DNA of 6,481 nt. Source: Actinomycetota bacterium (GTDB lineage Bacteria; Actinomycetota; Thermoleophilia; Gaiellales; Gaiellaceae). This document shows positions 1 through 6,360 of the stretch, piece by piece. Below the pieces are notes generated by a model, which did not search any database, had not been told where the DNA came from, and worked only from the letters and a program-made list of their open reading frames with translations. The DNA lies in assembly GCA_013821525.1 (NCBI GenBank), contig JACDGR010000201.1, positions 1 through 6,481 of the forward strand. Reading direction: 5' to 3'. How positions within the stretch are numbered: the first letter of the stretch is position 1; the number at the start of each line of letters is the position of its first letter. The position numbers were made by a program, and so were the translations under genes.

Positions 1-620
1 ATACGCACACGCTTGCGCGCGCGGCGGATCAGCTTTGCGATCCGCGCCGAGAGATCTTCGCCGTGCCCCGGCGTAAACCAGGCGCGGATGCCGGCTTCGG
101 GCCGCGGATCGACGAAGCCGCTGCGCAGCACATCCTCGGTCGTCCACAACTGCTCGAAGTCGGCGGCGAACGCCGCGGCGATCGGCGGCGACTCGACGAT
201 CGCAACGACGTTCTCCTGTCGCGTCCAGGCGTCGTCCGTCCAGTTCAGTGACCCCGTCCAGACCGTTGCTGCATCGCGGATCACGTACTTGTGGTGCATC
301 AGGTCGGGCACGCCTGCGATCGGCTTGCTCTCGACGGGGAGCTGCGAGATCAGCGCGACGTCGGGCTCCGCCGGCGGGGGCACCGGGATCGGGTTCGGGT
401 GATCGACGTTGTAGATGAACCGGCTGCGGACGCCTCGCCCGGCTGCCCGGCGCACCGCGTCACCGACGATCTGCGCCGTCTCGGGGCCGAGGTTGAAGTC
501 GTACTGGGCGAGCTCGAGCGAACGCTCCGCGCCGTCGATGAAGACTGCGATCGCGTGCGCGGTCTCCGCGGGCTTCTGTCCGCCGTCCGTCAGAGTTCGG
601 ATCGAGATGCGTTCGTTCAT
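1..620 (-). CDS. Phospholipase D-superfamily protein (3' end beyond window)
   Basis: Reading the minus strand from ATG at 620 gives 206 codons that run open past the left edge. The first PLD catalytic motif is complete: HHKYVIRD at about residues 109-116 (H-x-K-x4-D), followed by GSLNW at 123-127, the usual G-S-x-N partner. Before it lies a typical domain start (residues 25-60: AVFIDGAERSLELAQYDFN, then an alternating Ala/Arg helix). After residue 180 the pattern FTPG...IAKLIRRARKRVRI looks like the start of the second PLD domain. The family cleaves or transfers phosphodiester bonds (phospholipids or nucleic acid); the substrate cannot be told from this half. No signal peptide or membrane segment is seen. 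An in-frame TAG lies just upstream (about 662-664); the only other start after it is GTG at 656. No clear Shine-Dalgarno site precedes ATG 620. The start overlaps the divergent glycosylase gene by 14 bp. Confidence 0.85.
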   Translation of the reverse strand, partial: MNERISIRTLTDGGQKPAETAHAIAVFIDGAERSLELAQYDFNLGPETAQIVGDAVRRAAGRGVRSRFIYNVDHPNPIPVPPPAEPDVALISQLPVESKPIAGVPDLMHHKYVIRDAATVWTGSLNWTDDAWTRQENVVAIVESPPIAAAFAADFEQLWTTEDVLRSGFVDPRPEAGIRAWFTPGHGEDLSARIAKLIRRARKRVR

Positions 621-1127
621 CGACAGGCTGGTCGCTGCCCGGATCGGGCAGACCACGAACTTCTACCGGGACGGCGCGGGCGCCGCTCTGCGGGTTGCCC
701 GCCTCGCCGCGTTTCTCGAGGCGGGCGGGGAGCTCCGATCCTCCTCGTCGGGGAGCCGCCGGGCTACCGCGGAGCTCGTGTCTCTGGCATCCCCTTCACC
801 TCGGAACGGCAGCTGACAGGAGCCGGGCCGGCCGAGGCGACGGCGACGATCGTTCGGCGGACGCTCGGCGAGCTCGGGCTCCTCGACCGGGTGTTGCTCT
901 GGAACGTCGTCCCGACCCATCCAGGAACCGAGACGACGAATCGTCCGCCGGCCCGGGCCGAGGTGGTCGCCGGACGGCTCTTTGCGGAGGAGCTCGCCCG
1001 GGGGCGGCAGGTGATCGCCGTCGGCCGGATCGCCGCCGCAGCGCTCGGGTCGCCTGCCGTCCGACACCCGTCACGAGGCGGTGCCGTCGCCTTCGCGGCG
1101 GGCCTCCGAGAACTCACGAGCTCGTGA
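607..1127 (+). pseudogene. Uracil-DNA glycosylase superfamily gene, broken by a one-base frameshift
   Basis: Two reading frames together encode one recognisable protein. From ATG 607 the first frame gives MRSFIDRLVAARIG...NFYRDGAG...LAAFLEAGGEL, about 43 residues, then wanders into low-complexity Ser/Arg and stops at 816. The next frame, from about 730-738, gives ILLVGEPPGYRGARVSGIPF, LLWNVVPTHPG and RHPSRGGAVAF, and stops at 1127. Restoring one base near 727-738 yields 173 residues with the UDG-superfamily layout: motif 1 GEPPG at about 49-53, WNVVPTHP at about 99-106, and the C-terminal HPS motif at about 154-156. Family members remove uracil from DNA in base-excision repair; this subgroup's substrate is not certain. 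The break lies beside a GGGCGGGG tract (723-730), a likely site for a slippage mutation or a sequencing or assembly error. If real, the product would lack both motifs. The weak upstream GGATCGAG could act as a ribosome-binding site. Confidence 0.75.
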
Positions 1128-1154
1128 CGAACTGCTTTTGGAGGCTGCTACCAT
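1124..1154 (+). promoter_or_regulatory. Possible promoter for the rplM-rpsI-glmM run
   Basis: The 61-bp gap before rplM contains TACCAT (1149-1154) preceded by TG at 1146-1147, an extended -10-like element. A -35-like GTGACG lies at 1124-1129 over the glycosylase stop codon. The 19-nt spacing is longer than ideal and both hexamers match only four of six consensus positions. A start near 1161 would give a leader of under 30 nt. Position fits an operon promoter, but this is pattern matching only. Confidence 0.35.
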
Positions 1155-1188
1155 TGCCGACCGGCGGGCCTACGGCCACCCACTTCCG

Positions 1189-1617
1189 ATGAAGACCTTC
1201 AACGCCAAACCCGGTGAGATCCAGCGCGACTGGCTGATCGTCGATGCCGAGGGCAAGACCCTCGGTCGCCTCGCGACTCAGATCGCGGAGCGCCTCCGCG
1301 GCAAGACGAAGGCCGTCTACACGCCGCACGTGGACACGGGCGACTTCGTGGTCGTCGTCAACGCGGAGAAGATCGCCGTCACGGGCAACAAGCTCGAAGA
1401 GAAGATGTACTACAAGCACTCGGGCTATCCGGGCGGCCTCCGCGAGCGCACGCTGCGCGAGCAGCTCGACCGGCAGCCCACCGAGGTCCTCCGCAAGGCC
1501 GTCAAGGGGATGCTCCCCCGGAACAAGCTCGGCCGGGCGCAGCTGACCAAGTTGAAGATCTACGCCGGGCCCGATCATCCGCACGAGGCTCAGGCCCCGA
1601 CCACTCTCGAGGTGTAA
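1189..1617 (+). CDS. rplM: 50S ribosomal protein L13
   Basis: The 142-residue product matches bacterial L13 over its full usual length. It opens MKTFNAKPGEIQRDWLIVDA, continues with GKTLGRLATQIAERLRGK (22-39) and YTPHVDTGDFVVVVNAEKI (44-62), and carries the L13 signature region VKGMLPRNKLGR...LKIYAGPDHPHEAQ at about 105-135. L13 binds 23S rRNA early in assembly of the large subunit. ATG 1189 was chosen because family homology begins exactly there; the frame is open further upstream to 1081, but that part overlaps the preceding gene and shows no L13 similarity. No clear Shine-Dalgarno sequence lies just upstream (GGCCACCCACTTCCG), so initiation may be leaderless-like or rely on other features. 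It is the first gene of the rplM-rpsI-glmM run, and its TAA abuts the rpsI ATG. Confidence 0.97.
   Translation: MKTFNAKPGEIQRDWLIVDAEGKTLGRLATQIAERLRGKTKAVYTPHVDTGDFVVVVNAEKIAVTGNKLEEKMYYKHSGYPGGLRERTLREQLDRQPTEVLRKAVKGMLPRNKLGRAQLTKLKIYAGPDHPHEAQAPTTLEV
1609..1612 (+). promoter_or_regulatory. Ribosome-binding site of rpsI inside the rplM 3' end
   Basis: GAGG lies five bases before the rpsI ATG and is embedded in the last codons of rplM. With the TAA-ATG abutment, this suggests translational coupling of S9 to L13. Confidence 0.6.
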
Positions 1618-2013
1618 ATGGCAACTCCCGCTCAGTATCTCGGCACCGGCAAGCGCAAGACCTCGGTCGCGCGGGTGATCCTGCGGCCCGGCGACGGCGA
1701 CACCTGGATCAACGGCAAGAAGATCGAGGAGTACTTCCCGCGCCAGGTGCACCGGATGCTCGCAATGGCGCCGCTCAAGACAGCAGGCCTCGAGGGGCAG
1801 TACGACCTACGCGTTCGACTGCACGGTGGCGGCCCGTCAGGGCAGGCCGGAGCGATGCGGCACGGGATCGCCCGCGCCCTCGTCGAGGTCAACCCGGACT
1901 TGCGCGCGGCGCTCAAGCGTGCCGGCTTCCTGACGCGCGACGCGCGCATCGTGGAGCGCAAGAAGGCCGGTCTGCACAAGGCGCGCAAGGCGCCACAGTT
2001 CAGCAAGCGGTAG
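1618..2013 (+). CDS. rpsI: 30S ribosomal protein S9
   Basis: The 131-residue product is a full-length bacterial S9. It shows GTGKRKTSVARV at 9-20, the family signature GGGPSGQAGAMRHGIARAL at 71-89, and the conserved basic tail ending KARKAPQFSKR, whose final lysine and arginine reach toward the P-site tRNA anticodon stem in known ribosomes. The usual tyrosine in the KKYG segment before the tail is alanine here (ERKKAGL, residue 117), a small deviation. The gene starts immediately after the rplM TAA with no spacer and has its ribosome-binding site inside rplM, the standard L13-S9 pair. glmM follows after 10 bp, so all three are probably cotranscribed. Confidence 0.98.
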   Translation: MATPAQYLGTGKRKTSVARVILRPGDGDTWINGKKIEEYFPRQVHRMLAMAPLKTAGLEGQYDLRVRLHGGGPSGQAGAMRHGIARALVEVNPDLRAALKRAGFLTRDARIVERKKAGLHKARKAPQFSKR

Positions 2014-2023
2014 TTCGTCCTTC

Positions 2024-3289
2024 GTGGCTCGGAGGTACTTCGGCACCGATGGTGTCCGAGGCGTCGTCGGCGAGGCTCTGACCGCAGAGTTCGTTGAGCG
2101 CCTCGGGCGTGCCGCGGCGCTCTGGACGGGCGCTGCGAAGGTGTTCGTGGGCCGCGACACGCGCAGCTCCGGCCCCGAGCTCGAAGAGGCATTCGCGCGT
2201 GGCGTCGTCTCGGCCGGTGGGGACTGCATCCTCGGCGGCGTCCTGCCGACACCCGCCGTCGCACTGCTCGCGCTCGATCTAGGCGTTGTGATCTCTGCCT
2301 CGCACAACCCGCCGGAGTACAACGGCGTCAAGTTCTTCGACGCGCAGGGGCACAAGCTGTCGGATGAATCCGAGGAGCAGATCGAGGCGCTCCTCGCGGC
2401 AGCCCCCGGGATCGACCAGGGGTCGATCGAGCACGTCGAGGTCGCGACCGATTCGTACCTCCAGCACATCGTCGAGCGCTTCGGCTCCGACCTCACGGGC
2501 CTGCGCGTCGTCGTCGACTGCGCGAACGGCGCGTACTCCGGCCTCGCTGCGGAAGCGTTCGAGCGCTGCGGCGCCGAGGTACGCACGATCGGCGACGACC
2601 CGAACGGCGAGAACATCAATGTCGGCTGCGGAGCGACCGATCTCGGTCTCCTGCAGCGGACGGTGCGTGAGAGCGGCTACGACCTGGGCATCGCCTTCGA
2701 CGGTGACGGCGACCGCATGCTGGCAGTCGACGAGCGCGGCGAGCCTGTCGACGGCGACCAGATCATCGCCGTGCTCGCGCTCGATCTCGAAGTCGACACC
2801 GTCGCCGTGACGGTGATGACGAATCTCGGTTTCCACGCGCTGATGCGCGCGCGAGGGGTGCGCGTGCTGACGACGGCTGTCGGCGACAGGTACGTGCTCG
2901 AAGCGCTGCAGCGCGAGAACGCTGTGCTCGGCGGTGAGCAGTCGGGTCACATCATCTATCTCCGCGATCACGTCACGGGGGACGGCCTGGCCGCGGGACT
3001 GCTGCTCTGCGGCGCGCTGAAGGGACGCCACCTGAGCGAGGTCGCGGGTGTGATGACCTTGTACCCGCAGGTCAAGGAGAACGTGCGCGTTGAGAATCGC
3101 GAGCTGACGCCTGCGATCGTCGCCGAGGTCGATCGGTTGAACGCCGAATGGGGTCGCGACGGGCGTGTGCTCGTCCGCGCCTCCGGCACCGAGCCGCTGA
3201 TTCGCATCCTCGTCGAGGCCGAGCGGGAAGGGCTCGCGCGAGAAGCCTGTGCTAGCATCGCAACGCTCGTTCGACGAGAGCTCGGCTGA
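2024..3289 (+). CDS. glmM: Phosphoglucosamine mutase
   Basis: GlmM converts glucosamine-6-phosphate to glucosamine-1-phosphate on the route to UDP-GlcNAc. The 421-residue product carries all four active-site elements of the alpha-D-phosphohexomutase family: the N-terminal FGTDGVRG (6-13); the phosphoserine loop SASHNP (91-96, catalytic Ser93); the metal loop DGDGDR (226-231); the sugar-binding GGEQSGHII (303-311); and the phosphate-binding RASGTEPLIRI (385-395). SASHNP together with GEQSG points to GlmM rather than phosphomannomutase. It is about 25 residues shorter than the usual 445, apparently through small loop deletions, with the core intact. The start is GTG 2024; homology begins directly there and no good Shine-Dalgarno is visible, so coupling to rpsI, which ends 10 bp earlier, is likely. 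GlmM is usually activated by phosphorylation of the loop serine. Gene order rplM-rpsI-glmM is typical of actinobacteria. Confidence 0.96.
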   Translation: MARRYFGTDGVRGVVGEALTAEFVERLGRAAALWTGAAKVFVGRDTRSSGPELEEAFARGVVSAGGDCILGGVLPTPAVALLALDLGVVISASHNPPEYNGVKFFDAQGHKLSDESEEQIEALLAAAPGIDQGSIEHVEVATDSYLQHIVERFGSDLTGLRVVVDCANGAYSGLAAEAFERCGAEVRTIGDDPNGENINVGCGATDLGLLQRTVRESGYDLGIAFDGDGDRMLAVDERGEPVDGDQIIAVLALDLEVDTVAVTVMTNLGFHALMRARGVRVLTTAVGDRYVLEALQRENAVLGGEQSGHIIYLRDHVTGDGLAAGLLLCGALKGRHLSEVAGVMTLYPQVKENVRVENRELTPAIVAEVDRLNAEWGRDGRVLVRASGTEPLIRILVEAEREGLAREACASIATLVRRELG

Positions 3290-3320
3290 CCGTTCCCCAT
3301 CTGCAAAGCGGTGTGAGAGC

Positions 3321-3346
3321 GGCCCGCAGTCGGGCCTTTGGTGTTT
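3321..3346 (+). terminator. Terminator-like hairpin between glmM and glmS
   Basis: GGCCCG (3321-3326) and CGGGCC (3331-3336) form a perfect 6-bp GC stem around a CAGT tetraloop, followed by TTTGGTGTTTT. This is the shape of an intrinsic terminator with an interrupted T-tract, 31 bp after the glmM stop. It would end or weaken the rplM-rpsI-glmM transcript and leave glmS dependent on read-through or its own promoter. Confidence 0.6.
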
Positions 3347-3392
3347 TCAGGGGTCATTTTTGGGGCAATTTCCGGCTTTTGACCGGTTGAGA

Positions 3393-3398
3393 AGGAGG
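3393..3398 (+). promoter_or_regulatory. Strong ribosome-binding site of glmS
   Basis: AGGAGG sits within GAAGGAGGG, seven bases before the glmS ATG. It is the only near-perfect Shine-Dalgarno sequence seen at a gene start in this window and fixes the glmS start at 3406. Confidence 0.85.
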
Positions 3399-3405
3399 GC
3401 TCCGA

Positions 3406-5235
3406 ATGTGCGGGATCATTGGATATGTCGGAAGCCGGGCTTCGAAGCCGCTGCTGATGCAAGGGCTCGAGCGTCTGGAGTACCGCGGCTATGACTCCGC
3501 GGGCATCGCACTGATCGAGGAAGACCGCCTCGATTACGTCCGCGCGGTCGGGAACCTCCAGTTTCTGAAGGACAAGGCAGGCCCGAACGGGTCACAGTCG
3601 ACGACCGGGCTCGGTCACACGCGGTGGGCGACGCACGGTGGCGTTACGGAGCAGAACGCGCATCCGCTGACCGCCTGCGACGACGACAGCATGGCGATCG
3701 TGCTGAACGGCATCGTCGAGAATTACCGGGAGCTGCGCGAAGAGCTGCAGGCGGCCGGCCACACCTTCACCTCCGAGACCGACGCCGAGGTCGTGGCGCA
3801 CCTGCTCGAGGACGCCTACGACGGCGACCTCGTGCAGACGATGCGCACCGCCTACGCTCGGCTCGAGGGACACTTCACGTTCGTCGTGATCCACAAGGAT
3901 CATCCGAACCACCTCGTCGGCGTGCGGCAGCAGACACCCATGGTCGTCGGGCTCGGCGACGGTGAGAACTTCCTCGCGTCGAACCTCGCCGCGTTCCTCG
4001 CCGAGACGCGTCGCGTGCAGTTTCCCGATGACGGCGAGATCGCATCGATCACGCCCGAAGGCGTCACGATCATCGATGCGATCAGCGGCAAGGAAGTCGA
4101 GCACGATGTTATCGAGGTGGACTGGGACGATCACGCAGCCGAGCGCTCGGGCTACGAGACGTTCATGCTGAAGGAGATCTACGAGCAGCCCGAAGGCGTC
4201 GCGGAGACGATCGGCGACCGTGTTCGACACGGTCACCTGGCGCTCGAAGGTCTCGGACTGACCGAGGACGAGCTGCGCAACCTGCGCCGCATCGTCGTCG
4301 TCGCGTGCGGAACCTCCTACCACGCAGGCGTCGTCGGACGTTACGCGATCGAGGAGTGGTCGCGGATCCCCGTCGAGCCCGACGTCGCCAGCGAGTGGAT
4401 CTACCGCAACCCGATCGTCGACCCAGGCACGCTCGTGATCGGCATCTCTCAGTCGGGCGAGTCGCGCGACACGATCCAGGCGATGAAGCTCGCCCGGGAG
4501 ATGGGCGCGCGCACCGTTGCGATCACGAACATGATGGGCTCACAGATCACGCGCGAGGTCGACTCGGTCCTCTACACGCGCACAGGACTCGAGGTCGGAG
4601 TTGCCGCGTCGAAGACGTTCACGGCGCAGATCTCGCTGCTCTTCCTGCTCGGCCTGAAGCTCGCCGAGCTGCGCGGGACGCTGCCGCCGCAGGAGATCGA
4701 GTTCATCCTCGACGAGCTCTACGACCTGCCGAACAAGATGCGGCTCTTCCTCGACGGAGACCATCCGATCGAAGACATCGCCCAGCGGTACTACAACGAG
4801 CCGTTCTTCCTGTACCTGGGCCGGCACATCGGGCTCCCCGTGGCACTCGAAGGCGCGCTGAAGCTGAAGGAGATCTCCTACATCCCCACCGAGGCGTACT
4901 CCGCCGGCGAGATGAAGCACGGCCCGATCGCCCTGCTCGAGGAGGGCACCCCGGTCGTCGTGGTCGCCACGAAGATTCACGTCTACGACAAGATCGTCTC
5001 GAACATTCAGGAGACGCGTGCCCGGGGCGCACACGTGATCGCAATCGCGACCGACGGCAATGAGGACATCCAGCATCACGCCGACGACGTCATCTACGTC
5101 CCCAAGTCACCGGCGTTCCTGCAGGCCGCTCTTGCGATCCTGCCGCTGCAGCTGCTCGCTTACCGCATTGCGCGGCTGCGCGGCCTGAACGTTGACCAGC
5201 CGCGGAACCTCGCGAAGACCGTCACCGTCGAGTAG
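3406..5235 (+). CDS. glmS: Glutamine-fructose-6-phosphate aminotransferase (isomerizing)
   Basis: GlmS makes glucosamine-6-phosphate from fructose-6-phosphate and glutamine, the entry step of amino-sugar and peptidoglycan precursor synthesis. The 609-residue length equals that of the E. coli enzyme. The N-terminal class II glutaminase domain (about 1-220) starts MCGIIGYVG with the nucleophile Cys2, then shows EYRGYDSAG (25-33), GHTRWATHG (70-78), oxyanion-hole NG (101-102) and SETDAEV (123-129). Two SIS sugar-isomerase domains follow, with CGTSYHAG (301-308), SQSGESRDT (348-356), KLKEISYIPTEAYSAGEMKHGPIAL (486-510, His505) and the diagnostic C-terminal tail DQPRNLAKTVTVE, whose Lys604 matches the lysine that binds the sugar carbonyl. 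The Cys is at position 2 only after removal of Met1, as the family needs. It lies 116 bp after glmM, its next-step enzyme. The leader is too short and lacks the core for a glmS ribozyme. Confidence 0.98.
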   Translation: MCGIIGYVGSRASKPLLMQGLERLEYRGYDSAGIALIEEDRLDYVRAVGNLQFLKDKAGPNGSQSTTGLGHTRWATHGGVTEQNAHPLTACDDDSMAIVLNGIVENYRELREELQAAGHTFTSETDAEVVAHLLEDAYDGDLVQTMRTAYARLEGHFTFVVIHKDHPNHLVGVRQQTPMVVGLGDGENFLASNLAAFLAETRRVQFPDDGEIASITPEGVTIIDAISGKEVEHDVIEVDWDDHAAERSGYETFMLKEIYEQPEGVAETIGDRVRHGHLALEGLGLTEDELRNLRRIVVVACGTSYHAGVVGRYAIEEWSRIPVEPDVASEWIYRNPIVDPGTLVIGISQSGESRDTIQAMKLAREMGARTVAITNMMGSQITREVDSVLYTRTGLEVGVAASKTFTAQISLLFLLGLKLAELRGTLPPQEIEFILDELYDLPNKMRLFLDGDHPIEDIAQRYYNEPFFLYLGRHIGLPVALEGALKLKEISYIPTEAYSAGEMKHGPIALLEEGTPVVVVATKIHVYDKIVSNIQETRARGAHVIAIATDGNEDIQHHADDVIYVPKSPAFLQAALAILPLQLLAYRIARLRGLNVDQPRNLAKTVTVE

Positions 5236-5249
5236 CCCGAGGCGGGGCT
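5234..5249. terminator. Small hairpin between convergent glmS and LysR genes
   Basis: AGCCC (5234-5238) and GGGCT (5245-5249) can pair around a 6-nt loop across the 13-bp gap where the two stop codons face each other. The stem is only 5 bp and has no real T-tract on either side, so it would be a weak bidirectional terminator at best. Confidence 0.3.
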
Positions 5250-6178
5250 TACGCCGCGAGCGTGTCGAGTGCGCAGCTCGCGAGGGCAGTATCGACGAAC
5301 GCGCGCGCCGACGGGGAGCTGTAACGGTCGCGGTGCTGCGCAATCGCGACGATCCGCGGTGGGACGAGGCGTCCGAGCTCGACGACGGCGATGCGCGGGT
5401 CGGCAGCATCCACCGTCAGCCGGGGCATGACGGCGACGCCGACGCCGGCGGCAACGAGTCCTTGCACCGTCGGGTTGTCGTTGGAGCGGAACGCCCAGCG
5501 TGGCTCGATGCCCTCGGCCCGGAACGACGCTTCGATCGGTTCGACCGCGGTGCACTCGCGGAAGCCGACGAGCGGTTGCTCGGCGATCTTGCGCAAGGAC
5601 GGCTTCGCGCGTGCGAGCGGTGAGTCCGTGGCGACGATCAGCACGTAGGGATCACGCAGAAGCTCCTGGGTGTCGACCGGTGCGTCGCCCACCGGCAGCA
5701 AAACGAAGCCGACGTCGATCGCGCCGTTCTCGATCGCGTCGGCGATCGCGTCATCCTCCAGCTCCTCGAGCATCACTCCGATCTTCGGCCACTGGCTCGT
5801 GAAGCGGCTCATGATCTCGGGCAGGACGCGCGCGCCGACCGACTGGAACGTGCCGACGCGCAGCGTTCCCGCCTCACCCGCACGCAGCGCGTGCAGGTCG
5901 GCCTGAGCCGCCTGCAGGCGGGCGACGATCGATTCCGCGTGGCGCAAGAGCAGTCGTCCCGCCTCGGTCAGAGAGACCGCGCGCGGCCCGCCGGGGCGCT
6001 CGACGAGACGCTCGCCGACGATTCGCTCGAGCGTGGCGATCTGCTGGCTGATCGAGGACTGGGTGTAGCCGAGCCGCTGAGCCGCCCGGCCGAAGGATCC
6101 TTCGTCGGCCAGTGCCTGCAGTGCTGCGAAGTGGCGGAACTCGACCCCGAGCCAGCTGCTTGGACTATCAGGTTCCAT
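5249..6178 (-). CDS. LysR-type transcriptional regulator
   Basis: The 309-residue product has the standard LysR layout. The N-terminal winged helix-turn-helix is clear: FRHFAALQALADEGSFGRAAQRL (14-36), then the recognition helix YTQSSISQQIATLE (38-51) and the wing ending VSLTEAGRLLLRHA. A linker helix (about 80-100) leads to a periplasmic-binding-protein-like effector domain beginning GTLRVGTFQSVGARVLPEIM. The inducer and regulon cannot be read from the sequence. ATG 6178 is preferred because it gives the normal short lead before the HTH; GTG 6223 or ATG 6202 in the same frame would add 15 or 8 residues. No Shine-Dalgarno is obvious at any of them. LysR regulators often control a divergent neighbour and themselves; here the divergent neighbour is the 33-residue membrane protein, with 59 bp between the two start codons. 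Confidence 0.9.
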   Translation of the reverse strand: MEPDSPSSWLGVEFRHFAALQALADEGSFGRAAQRLGYTQSSISQQIATLERIVGERLVERPGGPRAVSLTEAGRLLLRHAESIVARLQAAQADLHALRAGEAGTLRVGTFQSVGARVLPEIMSRFTSQWPKIGVMLEELEDDAIADAIENGAIDVGFVLLPVGDAPVDTQELLRDPYVLIVATDSPLARAKPSLRKIAEQPLVGFRECTAVEPIEASFRAEGIEPRWAFRSNDNPTVQGLVAAGVGVAVMPRLTVDAADPRIAVVELGRLVPPRIVAIAQHRDRYSSPSARAFVDTALASCALDTLAA

Positions 6179-6217
6179 GATCGACAACAACAATACATGC
6201 ATTTGTGCTGATAGTCC
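6162..6217. promoter_or_regulatory. 10-bp perfect inverted repeat around the LysR start (candidate operator)
   Basis: GGACTATCAG at 6162-6171 is the exact reverse complement of CTGATAGTCC at 6208-6217; the arms start 46 bp apart and enclose 36 bp. One arm lies in the first codons of the LysR gene and the other upstream of the small membrane-protein gene. The enclosed segment is markedly AT-richer than the surroundings and contains ACAA-N9-TTGT (6190-6206), a loose dyad of a size LysR proteins can bind. It could be an autoregulatory operator for both divergent genes, or an mRNA hairpin holding the LysR start codon in its loop. The function is inferred. Confidence 0.5.
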
Positions 6218-6237
6218 CTGCACGGCAAGCTGTGCCC

Positions 6238-6339
6238 ATGACCTACATCTTCTTCATCCTCGCGTTTCTCGCGATCTGCCTGCTCGCCGCCCGCTACGGC
6301 ACCGACTCCAGGTTCGACCGCCGGGGCCGCCAGCTCTAG
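6238..6339 (+). CDS. Small single-pass membrane protein, 33 residues
   Basis: ATG 6238 to TAG 6339 encodes a 33-residue peptide with a clear hydrophobic segment, YIFFILAFLAICLLAA (3-18), followed directly by a charged tail, RYGTDSRFDRRGRQL. The helix followed by a basic C-terminus predicts an inner-membrane protein with N-out/C-in orientation by the positive-inside rule. Short proteins of one helix plus an RYGxDSR-like segment appear familiar from actinobacteria, but I cannot name a family or function. No good Shine-Dalgarno precedes it; instead a 6-bp hairpin (GCACGG/CTGTGC, 6220-6235, one G-U pair) ends two bases before the ATG. It is divergent from the LysR gene and may be its target. The IS481-like element begins 21 bp after its stop. 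The main doubt is that the frame is short enough to be fortuitous. Confidence 0.55.
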   Translation: MTYIFFILAFLAICLLAARYGTDSRFDRRGRQL

Positions 6340-6354
6340 CCGCCGCCTCAGGCC

Positions 6355-6360
6355 GCTAGG
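6355..6360. repeat. Probable IS target duplication GCTAGG (one copy seen)
   Basis: GCTAGG directly precedes the TGT that appears to begin the IS end. It fits the NCTAGN six-base target duplicated by IS481 of Bordetella. The partner copy would lie beyond the right edge. Confidence 0.5.

Noticed and set aside
720..740. Programmed ribosomal frameshifting in the glycosylase gene
   Set aside because: No slippery heptamer and no downstream stimulatory structure are evident, and the family does not use recoding; mutation or sequence error is simpler.
291..1127. A single 278-residue plus-strand reading frame
   Set aside because: Only its second half (from about 730) shows glycosylase motifs. The first half is the antisense of the PLD gene and is Arg-rich without family features.
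1081..1188. N-terminal extension of rplM by 36 residues
   Set aside because: L13 homology starts exactly at ATG 1189; the upstream part overlaps the end of the glycosylase gene and the promoter region.
1114..1752. Long minus-strand frame opposite rplM and rpsI
   Set aside because: It is the complement of two certain ribosomal-protein genes. Such mirror frames are common in GC-rich DNA, and it shows no motif.
2279..3031. 250-codon minus-strand frame opposite glmM
   Set aside because: It mirrors a gene with all catalytic motifs intact; the composition is that of reverse-complemented GC-rich codons.
3290..3405. glmS ribozyme upstream of glmS
   Set aside because: The spacer is only 116 bp, shorter than the ribozyme usually needs, and I do not see its conserved core; the hairpin is a simple terminator-like stem.
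3592..4323. 243-codon minus-strand frame opposite glmS
   Set aside because: Same reasoning: glmS on the plus strand is complete and unambiguous.
6179..6223. Longer LysR start at GTG 6223 or ATG 6202
   Set aside because: It would add 8-15 residues ahead of an already sufficient N-terminus and run through the candidate operator; kept only as an alternative.
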